Part shown: piece after piece, positions 56,364 to 64,000 of the stretch
Layout: each line of letters opens with the position of its first letter
How positions within the stretch are numbered: position 1 is the first letter of the stretch
Assembly: GCA_963921195.1 (NCBI GenBank)
Contig: OY992536.1
Span: forward strand, 109,208,778-109,272,777
Source of the DNA: Pegoplata infirma
Taxonomy: Eukaryota > Arthropoda > Insecta > Diptera > Anthomyiidae
DNA: 64,000 bases
Direction: 5' to 3'
Notes under the pieces: generated by a model
Told to the model about the DNA's origin: nothing
Databases searched by the model: none
Seen by the model: only the letters and a program-made list of their open reading frames with translations
Made by a program: the position numbers and the translations under genes

Positions 56364-56995
56364 CACAGTGATACAAAATCGAACTTTCGGAATCGGAATG
56401 GGATGAAACCAAAAGCAAATGAAAGCTGACGTTTTCCATAACAAAACCCTCAAGGCCTTTTTTTTTAGGTCAGAGCTAGATTTTATTTTACACGCATTTA
56501 AAGTTTGGTGATTTTAAAGCATTTAAAGTTTTTGTGTACTAAACATGTCCTACTTTAAAGGCCCCTGGTGGTGCCCTTATTGGACATGTAGGGTCCAGTT
56601 TCCAAACATAAGCTCAAAATTACTTCAGCTATGACTGGTATGAATTTTGCTGCAATCGGTCCAGTACCTATTTACTGAATAGCCAAATTATTAAAATAAA
56701 TCACTGTACACCGTTGCGTATTATTGTTATTTAAAGGCAATTATTAATATAAATCACTGGACACCGTTGCGTATGATTGTTATTTAAAGGCAATTACAAT
56801 ATTAATCATTCGCCACTGATACAGTTTTCAAGCATTTATTATTATAATTATAATGAAAGTGCACTAACTTCAAATGCGTGTAAAACAAAATCTAGCTCTG
56901 AACTAGAAAAAAGCCTTGATGGGTTTGTTATAGAATATGTCAACTTTCATTTGCTTTTGGTTTCATCCCATTCCGATTTTGGGTGTTGCACTGTG
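56364..56995. mobile_element. CACAGTG element, complete, 632 bp, TAA duplication
   Basis: CACAGTGATACAAAATCG..CCTCAAGGC at the left and GCCTTGATGGGTTTG..TTGCACTGTG at the right are inverse over about 95 bp. TAA borders both ends (56361-56363, 56996-56998). Internally the block AATAAATCACTG.ACACCGTTGCGTATGATTGTT is tandemly duplicated (about 56696 and 56752). Fragments lie at 2870-3228, 27835-28185 and about 41260-41345. The TWA target and long inverted repeats are compatible with PIF/Harbinger (inference). Confidence 0.85.
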
Positions 56996-56998
56996 TAA

Positions 56999-57265
56999 TT
57001 AGGGATGAGATTTCCATGCAAATGCATGGTTTTTGTCGATAGTCTAAAAACGGTATCGTCCAATTATCTTTCGGAATCAAGAAATTTGCGTTAAAATGGC
57101 ATCGATTTGTTTTTGCACATTTTTGCATATTATGGTGAAAATGCATATTTTTGCATATTTTGATTTTGTGCATATTTCCAACTTTTAAGTGCATATTTTT
57201 GCATATTTTGGCATAAATTAGCAAAAACACAAATTAAATTTATTTGTTTCAAAAACTATTTTAAA
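56999..57265 (+). mobile_element. GGGATGAG repeat, copy 3, proximal part
   Basis: TTAGGGATGAGATTTCCATG..TTTGTTTCAAAAACTATTTTAAA, then broken by the Helitron. It resumes at 61840 (TTTTAAAAATTTATTTTGGA). Joining the two sides restores the sequence seen intact at 18728-18750 and, inverse, at 26140-26200. Confidence 0.85.
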
Positions 57266-58159
57266 CTAGCTTACCATCCCGGTACTTCGTTACCGGTTGC
57301 ATTGAATATCGGATAATAGAAGGATCAGAATTGCTCTACCGATTTCAAGAAAATTCCCCTACGTAGTCTTTGTTTTATTTACTTTTGCAAATTTAAGTCT
57401 TTCATAAAATAATATTTCAATGAATAATTTAAACAATAAAATTTTAATAATTTTCGAGCCCTTATTTCGGGATTTTGGATTTTGAGTGATTGAATACTTC
57501 AGTGAATAAAGAAATTGGAATAAAAATAATTTTGAGTGAAAAAACATATAGAGAGAAAAAATATGGAGTAAAAAAAGTTAAATACGAAAAATTTGAATAA
57601 AAAGTATCATTCCATATTGTTCCCTGCTCTATTCCATTTCGTTCTCTGTTCTAAAATTTTAAATTTTAAAATATGTCCTTCTCTTGTGTGTTATTTTTGG
57701 GGCTTTTAGTTTAATAGTTAGATAGGTAAAAATAACCATTTGCCCCCTTTTCCCCTTAAAATTAAATTTTCCAAAAACTTTTTTTTTGTGCTAGTACACT
57801 TTCTTACCCCCGTTAGAAACGAAATTTCCAAAAAGAACCTCTTCAAAAAAGATTTTTCTTCACCGAAGGATCTTCTTTTCAAAATTTCAATTTTCTAGTA
57901 TCATTGTTTTTGCAAATATTAAAAGTACAAAAAGGATTTTACATTCCTAATTTTAAGTTTCTAGAATTATTACGTCAAAAAATATCAAAGGTACCGAAAA
58001 TACACTTTTTTAGCTATTTTATCCCACTAAGAAGCGGAATTTTAAAAACATATTTTTCCAAGAATGTGTTTTTTTACCGAATTCTCCTTCATTACAAATT
58101 TTAAGGTTCTAGGAAATATAAAAAGTTTCTATAAATAAAATTTCAGGAAATAAAAAAGT

Positions 58160-60945
58160 ACCAAAAAGTGTACTTTTATAAAAAATACTTTTAATGAAAG
58201 GTACATTTAATAAGAGGTACTTTTTATAAGAGGTACGTTTTAAAAAAGGTACTTTTTATAAAAGGTACTTTTTATAAAAGGTACTTTTCATAAAAGGTAC
58301 TTTTTATAAAAGGTACTTTTTATAAAAGGTACTTTATATAAAAGGTACTTTTTATAAAAGGTACTTTTTATAAAAGGTACTTTTTATAAAAGGTACTTTT
58401 TATAAAAGGTACTTTTTATAAAAGGTACTTTTTATAAAAGGTACTTTTTATAAAAGGTACTTTTTATAAAAGGTACTTTTTATAAAAGGTACTTTTTATA
58501 AAAGGTACTTTTTATAAAAGGTACTTTTTATAAAAGGTACTTTTTATAAAAGGTACTTTTTATAAAAGGTACTTTTTATAAAAGGTACTTTTTATAAAAG
58601 GTACTTTTTATAAAAGGTACTTTTTATAAAAGGTACTTTTTATAAAAGGTACTTTTTATAAAAGGTACTTTTTATAAAAGGTACTTTTTATAAAAGGTAC
58701 TTTTTATAAAAGGTACTTTTTATAAAAGGTACTTTTTATAAAAGGTACTTTTTATAAAAGGTACTTTTTATAAAAGGTACTTTTTATAAAAGGTACTTTT
58801 TATAAAAGGTACTTTTTATAAAAGGTACTTTTTATAAAAGGTACTTTTTATAAAAGGTACTTTTTATAAAAGGTACTTTTTATAGAAGGTACTTTTTATA
58901 AAAGGTACTTTTTATAAAAGGTACTTTTTATAAAAGGTACTTTTTATAAAAGGTACTTTTTAAAAAAGGTACTTTTTATAAAAGGTACTTTTTATAAAAG
59001 GTACTTTTTATAAAAGGTACTTTTTATAAAAGGTACTTTTTATAAAAGGTACTTTTTATAAAAAGTACTTTTTATAAAAGGTACTTTTTATAAAAGGTAC
59101 TTTTTATAAAAGGTACTTTTTATAAAAGGTACTTTTTATAAAAAGTACTTTTTATAAAAGGTACTTTTTATAAAAGGTACTTTTTATAAAAGGTACTTTT
59201 TATAAAAGGTTCTTTTTATAAAATGTACTTTTTATAAAAGGTACTTTTTATAAAAGGTACTTTTTATAAAAGGTACTTTTTATAAAAGGTACTTTTTATT
59301 AAATGTACTTTTTATAAAAGGTACTTTTTATAAAAGGTACTTTTTATAAAAGGTATTTTTATAAAAGGTACTTTTTTAAAAAGGTACTTTTTATAAAAGG
59401 TACTTTTTATAAAAGGTACTTTTTATAAAAGGTACTTTTTATAAAAGGTACTTTTTATAAAAGGTACTTTTTATAAAAGGTACTTTTTAAAAAAGGTACT
59501 TTTTATAAAAGGTACTTTTTATAAAAGGTACTTTTTATAAAAGGTACTTTTTATAAAAGGTACTTTTTATAAAAGGTACTTTTTATAAAAAGTACTTTTT
59601 ATAAAAGGTACTTTGTATAAAAGGTACTTTTTATAAAAGGTACTTTTTATAAAAGGTACTTTTTATAAAAGGTACTTTTTATAAAAGGTACTTTTTATAA
59701 AAGGTACTTTTTTAAAAAGGTACTTTTTATAAAAGGTACTTTTTATAAAAGGTACTTTTTATAAAAGGTACTTTTTATAAAAGGTACTTTTTATAAAAGG
59801 TACTTTTTATAAAAGGTACTTTTTATAAAAGGTACTTTTTATAAAAGGTACTTTTTAAAAAAGGTACTTTTTATAAAAGGTACTTTTTATAAAAGGTACT
59901 TTTTATAAAAGGTACTTTTTATAATAGGTACTTTTTATAAAAGGTACTTTTTATAAAAGGTACTTTTTATAAAAGGTACTTTTTATAAAAGGTACTTTTA
60001 ATAGAAAGTACTTTTTATAAAAGGTACTTTTTATAAAAGGTACTTTTTATAAAAGGTACTTTTTAAAAAAGGTACTTTTTATAAAAGGTACTTTTTATAA
60101 AAGGTACTATTTATAAAAGGTACTATTTATAAAAGGTACTATTTATAAAAGGTACTTTATATAAAAGGTACTTTATATAAAAGGTACTTTTTATAAAAGG
60201 TACTTTTTATAAAAGGTACTTTTTATAAAAGGTACTTTTTATAAAAGGTACTTTTTATAAAAGGTACTTTTTATAAAAGGTACTTTTTATAAAAGGTACT
60301 TTTTATTAAATGTACTTTTTATAAAAGGTACTTTTTATAAAAGGTACTTTTTATAAAGGGTACTTTTTATAAAAGGTACTTTTTATAAAAGGTACTTTTA
60401 ATAGAAAGTACTTTTTATAAAAGGTACTTTTTATAAAAGGTACTTTTTATAAAAGGTACTTTTTATAAAAGGTACTTTTTATAAAAGGTACTTTTTATTA
60501 AATGTACTTTTTATAAAAGGTACTTTTTATAAAAGGTACTTTTTATAAAAGGTACTTTTTATAAAAGGTATTTTTATAAAAGGTACTTTTTTAAAAAGGT
60601 ACTTTTTATAAAAGGTACTTTTTATAAAAGGTACTTTTTATAAAAGGTACTTTTTATAAAAGGTACTTTTTAAAAAAGGTACTTTTTATAAAAGGTACTT
60701 TTTATAAAAGGTACTTTTTATAAAAGGTACTTTTTATAAAAGGTACTTTTTATAAAAGGTACTTTTTATAAAAGGTACTTTTTATAAAAAGTACTTTTTA
60801 TAAAAGGTACTTTTTATAAAAGGTACTTTTTATAAAAGGTACTTTTTATAAAAGGTACTTTTTATAAAAGGTACTTTTTATAAAAGGTACTTTTTATAAA
60901 AGGCACTTTTTATAAAAGGTACTTTTTATCAACGGTACAGAATTT
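58160..60945 (-). repeat. 16-bp satellite array B, about 175 units
   Basis: Plus-strand unit GGTACTTTTTATAAAA, the inverse of array A. Variants (TATTAAATGTAC, TTAATAGAAAGTAC, a 15-bp unit GGTATTTTTATAAAA) recur in the same order about 1.2 kb apart, so larger blocks have been duplicated. Each unit holds a TATAAAAG word. Confidence 0.95.
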
Positions 60946-61009
60946 TCAGAAAGTACTTGTTCCAGAATGTTTTATTTCACTAAAGGATCCTACATTTTAA
61001 ATTTGAAGT

Positions 61010-61745
61010 TTGAATGACCATTATTTCAGTATATAAAAAAAAGTACCAAAAGTACACTTTATTACCCATTATACCCCCGTAGAATCAACATTGGCAAAAA
61101 CCCAGACTTAATGAATCTTTTTTCCGGGAGGTGAACCTACATTGCAATTTTCAAGTTTCTAGTAGTATTATGTAAGGAAATATAAAAGGTACCAAAAGTA
61201 CAGTTTTTTACCCTTTTTACCCCCTTAGAATCATCATTGGCAAAAAACCAAGCCCTAGTGGATCTATATTCCGGGAGGTGAACATACAGTCCAAATTTTA
61301 AGTTTTTGTGACCAATTTTTAAGGAAATATAAAAGGTACCAAAAGTACAGTTTTTTACCCTTTTTACCCCCTTAGAATCAACATTGGCAAAAATCCAGCC
61401 TTGCTGGATCTATATTCCAGGATGTGAACATACAAACCAAATTTCAAGTCTCTATGACCATTAATTCAGGAGATATAAAAAGTACCAAAAGTACAGTTTT
61501 TTACCCTTTTTACCCCCTTAGAATCAACACTGGAAAAAATCCAGCATTAGCGTATCTGTATTTCGGGAGGTGAACATAAAGTCCAAATTTCAAGTCTCTA
61601 TGACCATTAGTTCAGGAGATATAAAAAGTACCAAAAGTACAGTTTTTTACCCTTTTTACCCCCTTAGAATCAACACTGGCAAAAATCCAGCCTTAGTGAA
61701 CCTATATTCCGGGAGGTGAACCTACAGTCCAAATTTCAAGTCTCT
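61010..61745 (-). repeat. 146-bp tandem repeat of Helitron copy B
   Basis: Inverse of the 15395-16115 array: CCCTTTTTACCCCCTTAGAA, TCAACATTGGCAAAAATCC, ATTCCGGGAGGTGAAC and AATTTCAAGTCTCTATGACC recur at about 146-bp spacing, roughly five units. Units nearest the satellite are the most diverged. Confidence 0.85.
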
Positions 61746-61839
61746 AGCTTCAGCGGTTTGGGCTGGGCGATGATGAATCAGTCAATAAGTCAGTCAGTCA
61801 GTCAGTCAGTCAGTCACATTACTCTTTTATATATATAGA

Positions 61840-61953
61840 TTTTAAAAATTTATTTTGGAAATAAGAAAAATTATTTTTTTTTAATTTTTTTTATTGATTG
61901 TAGCAATTTCTAAAAAATCTTGCTTATATAAAGTTTAAAATGTTACTATTTAA
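61840..61953 (+). mobile_element. GGGATGAG repeat, copy 3, distal part
   Basis: TTTTAAAAATTTATTTTGGA..AAATCTTGCTTATATAAAG..ATGTTACTATTTAA follows the family until about 61953. In copy 2 the equivalent position continues toward AACACGGCG. Here LINE sequence takes over, marking the LINE's 5' junction. Confidence 0.75.
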
Positions 61954-62061
61954 TTAATTAACAGACTAAGCCAACTCGATGGAACGAAGCTCTCCGAACG
62001 TGAGAAGGCGTCGCTATCATGGGCGAAAGGAGTCATTGAAGAACAGGACAAACTTTCGGCA

Positions 62062-63159
62062 ATGCGCGCATCTGACAAACAGAGCGCTGTTTCGGCCTCG
62101 TCATCGAAGTCTGGTAAAAGGTTGCGCTCGCCCGACGAGAAACCTTTACCTAAAAGATCTAAGGTGACCGGCAACGTCTGGACTCAGTCTTTTAGTGAAG
62201 TGGTGAAAGGTAACTTCGTTAGGGCTGTGATAAACAGGCAAAATGGGGATTGTAGTATTCCAAGGGACAAGTGGAGTTTAGTTGAAACTAAACTAAATGA
62301 AATCTACTATAGGCTTCTTGAGAGTATGCCTGATTTTCTCCCTACTACTGTCAACGCAGGTTGGTATCAGGGGCGAGTAAAACTCGTTGCTTTTGGAAAC
62401 GAAAGATCCGCAGCCGTGTTTAAGGTTGCCATTAGCCAAGTGGGAGAGTTATGGCCTGGAGCCAGACTGGACGTTGTGGAAAAACATGATATCCCCTCGC
62501 AACCCAGAGCTCATGCATGGATCCCAATGGCTACAAGTGACACTGCGGTGATTCTAAAGATGATAAAAGTCTGCAATCCTGACCTTCCAACTCAGAATTG
62601 GCAAATTGCCAGATTGGGTGAGATGGAGGGCGCTCGTCGTCAAGCAGTGGTCTTGGTTAATGAGGAATCGCTTCCGCTTTTAGCCAGGACTGACGGCATT
62701 ATTAGATTTGGCTTTTTTCATATAAGAGTCAATGTCTACAAGGGCGACCAGAAGCCTATTTTGGAAGCAGACAAGCCAGTGGCAGAGTCGGCTGGGGAGG
62801 AGAATCTGGAAAAGGTTGATATTCAGCTGACCGATTCTAGGCTGATGGGAGATGCATCTGGCATTTTCGAAACCGAATCTGGCAACGAATGCGACCTCTG
62901 TGATGGCACGGAGGATAAAGCTGATGCCACTATGGGTGACATTCAGGACGAGGCCCATGCAGTGAGGAATTCGGAGAGTTCTGTTGCCTCCGATTCAGAA
63001 CAGATGGGACACATATCTGGCTTATTCGAAACCGAATCTGGGGACGAATGCGACCTCTATGATAACACGGAGGATGAAGCCAATAACACGGTGGTGGAAA
63101 GGATGGTGGAAAAAAAGCAAGATGTTGCGGTTCCTACAAATAAACCTCCATCACTGTAA
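62062..63159 (+). CDS. LINE ORF1 protein, DUF4780-like, N-terminally truncated
   Basis: 365 aa from the first ATG. The frame is open another 33 codons upstream (RLSQLDGTKLSEREKASLSW..), so this ATG is probably internal to the original protein. Seen: a basic Ser/Lys-rich head (1-35), then a globular region with WTQSFSEVVKGN (about 40-51), WYQGRVKLVAFG, RAHAWIPM and NWQIARLGEMEGARRQAVVL to about residue 225. This resembles the DUF4780 domain found in insect LINE-associated proteins (recognition from memory, not searched). The acidic tail holds two similar blocks (FETESGNECDLCDGTED and FETESGDECDLYDNTED). No CCHC zinc knuckle is visible. ORF1 proteins coat LINE RNA in the particle that mediates target-primed reverse transcription. 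It overlaps ORF2 by 38 bases in the +1 frame. Confidence 0.75.
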   Translation: MRASDKQSAVSASSSKSGKRLRSPDEKPLPKRSKVTGNVWTQSFSEVVKGNFVRAVINRQNGDCSIPRDKWSLVETKLNEIYYRLLESMPDFLPTTVNAGWYQGRVKLVAFGNERSAAVFKVAISQVGELWPGARLDVVEKHDIPSQPRAHAWIPMATSDTAVILKMIKVCNPDLPTQNWQIARLGEMEGARRQAVVLVNEESLPLLARTDGIIRFGFFHIRVNVYKGDQKPILEADKPVAESAGEENLEKVDIQLTDSRLMGDASGIFETESGNECDLCDGTEDKADATMGDIQDEAHAVRNSESSVASDSEQMGHISGLFETESGDECDLYDNTEDEANNTVVERMVEKKQDVAVPTNKPPSL

Positions 63160-64000
63160 GGCAGCCTCAGCTGCACTATTGCTGCGCCTGACGACAGGAG
63201 CAGTTGACTTGGTTTTTATCCAAGAGCCCTGGGTGCGGGGTGGCAGGGTTTGCGGATTGAAGACCCCTGGGTTTAAGTTGATGGTTGCCAAAGGTGAGGG
63301 CTCACCAAGAGCCTGCATCTTGGCGAAAAATGGCTTAAATATATTCTTTTTATCAACTTTTAGTGATATGGATGTTACAGCGGCTAGCTTAGAGCTTCAT
63401 GGGAAATCTATTTGGCTCGCCTCTGCGTATTTTCCTAATCCGGGGCCAATACCCCCGGAGAAGGTTGGCGGTCTGATTCGGGAGTCTGAATCTAGGGGAC
63501 ACCAGTTACTAGTGTGCTGTGATGCTAATGCACATCATTCGATATGGGGTAGTACAGACACAAATGATAGAGGCGAATCACTTTTGGAGTTTTTGTTAAG
63601 CACTAACCTGTATATTTGTAACAAGGGTAGTGAACCAACTTTCGTTACAAGTACGCGGCAAGAGGTTCTTGACGTAACACTTGTATCAGATACATTGTCT
63701 GATAGAATTGATGACTGGAGAGTTTTGGAAGAGCATTCTTTCTCAGATCAACGGTACATTGAGTTTTTACTCAGGGAGCGTGCCCCGGTTGAGACAGTCT
63801 CTAGAAATCTGAGAAGAACAAACTGGGTGAAATATAGGGAGACTTTTTCTTTGCTTTTGGATGAAGTACCCCTATCTGAACCGCATAGTTTAGCGGAAAT
63901 TGACTGTCTGGTTGACCATATAACAAATGTTTGTAATAGGTGCCTGGATGCGTCTTGCCCTTCTGCAAAGCCTAGAGGGAAAAAAAAGCCACCTTGGTGG
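63122..64000 (+). CDS. LINE ORF2, endonuclease part (incomplete at window end)
   Basis: Starts ATG at 63122 inside the end of ORF1 and stays open for 293 codons to the window edge. The N-terminus MLRFLQINLHHCKAASAALL and FIQEPWV are the hallmark of the apurinic-like endonuclease of Jockey/LOA/R1-group LINEs. Asn8 and Glu of QEP, SAYFP, CDANAHHSIWGS, NDRG and LDVTLVSD follow in the usual order. In the final motif the family normally has Ser-Asp-His; here it is Ser-Asp-Gln (SDQRYIEF, Gln at residue 210), so the catalytic histidine is replaced and nicking is probably lost in this copy. Reverse transcriptase would follow downstream. Family-level assignment is firm; the exact clade (LOA versus Jockey) is inference. 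Confidence 0.85.
   Translation, partial: MLRFLQINLHHCKAASAALLLRLTTGAVDLVFIQEPWVRGGRVCGLKTPGFKLMVAKGEGSPRACILAKNGLNIFFLSTFSDMDVTAASLELHGKSIWLASAYFPNPGPIPPEKVGGLIRESESRGHQLLVCCDANAHHSIWGSTDTNDRGESLLEFLLSTNLYICNKGSEPTFVTSTRQEVLDVTLVSDTLSDRIDDWRVLEEHSFSDQRYIEFLLRERAPVETVSRNLRRTNWVKYRETFSLLLDEVPLSEPHSLAEIDCLVDHITNVCNRCLDASCPSAKPRGKKKPPWW

Larger units (their letters stand above)
57266..61839 (-). mobile_element. Non-autonomous Helitron, copy B
   Basis: On the minus strand it begins TCTATATATATAAAAGAG at 61839 and ends with the hairpin CCGGTAACGAAGTACCGG then GATGGTAAGCTAG at 57266. The bordering bases are A and T with no duplication. Layout equals copy A: (GACT)n, 146-bp repeats (61010-61745), 16-bp satellite (58160-60945), and a unique-like 3' part. 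It is 1.5 kb longer than copy A, almost wholly from satellite growth. The host repeat supplies an exact empty site. No coding capacity. Confidence 0.92.
61954..64000 (+). mobile_element. LOA/Jockey-type LINE, 5'-truncated, cut by window end
   Basis: Two overlapping frames (ORF1, then ORF2 beginning with an endonuclease) and a sharp switch from the GGGATGAG repeat at about 61953 show a non-LTR retrotransposon truncated at its 5' end. The ORF1 frame is open upstream of its first ATG to about 61963, so the original N-terminus is missing. G+C and codon use are clearly higher than in the AT-rich neighbourhood, suggesting recent insertion. The reverse transcriptase and 3' end lie beyond the window. 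Confidence 0.85.

Overview
This window looks like a gene-desert stretch of a fly (Diptera, probably brachyceran) nuclear genome. The base composition is very AT-rich, with many A and T runs. There are no bacterial-style operons and I recognise no host gene. Nearly every interpretable stretch is a transposable element (TE) or a remnant of one. The DINE-1/INE-1-like repeats (ends of the type TATACCCT..GAGGGTATA, a run of GTCCGTC-type repeats, and a short hairpin followed by TACTTGTT) are the best pointer to flies. The species cannot be read from the sequence.

Three coding regions are convincing, all from retrotransposons. At 3553-5709 an uninterrupted Penelope-like element protein joins a reverse transcriptase to a GIY-YIG endonuclease. 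At 62062-63159 and 63122-64000 (cut by the window end) lie ORF1 and the start of ORF2 of a LOA/Jockey-type LINE. The LINE is 5'-truncated, and its endonuclease lacks the usual final histidine.

The rest is a layered mosaic, dated by nesting. Several families have ends sharp enough to place to the base. (1) Two copies, in opposite orientation (15313-18378 on +, 57266-61839 on -), of a non-coding Helitron. It has a TC..hairpin..CTAG structure, lies between A and T, and is loaded with a 16-bp satellite of about 90 and 175 units. (2) A large family of TA-flanked elements ending in CACTCAAAA-like inverted repeats (8803-10294, 12546-13435, 18877-23548, 19417-19645, 19831-23491, 34044-39085, 34075-34937, 35362-35757, 52996-54064). 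(3) hAT-like insertions with 8-bp duplications (20456-21218, 26467-26919, 31578-32675, 35837-37887). (4) CACTGTG/CACAGTG elements with 3-bp TWA duplications (51532-52337, 56364-56995 and fragments). (5) DINE-1-like Helentron relatives, several with an internal minisatellite. (6) Palindromic or foldback repeats.

Layout: 1-3230 nested DNA elements and a DINE-1-like end; 3240-6060 Penelope-like element; 6060-15312 hairpins, TA elements and featureless AT-rich DNA; 15313-18378 first Helitron; 18530-23650 a nest five levels deep; 23700-30850 scattered MITEs and inverted repeats; 30852-33092 and 34044-39085 two further nests; 39087-57000 DINE-1 copies, a tandem MITE array and palindromes; 57266-61839 second Helitron inside an older repeat; 61954-64000 LINE. 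Nothing suggests cooperation between host genes. The relationships are insertion order, shared termini and shared internal modules, consistent with heterochromatin or a TE-capturing locus such as a piRNA cluster (inference only).
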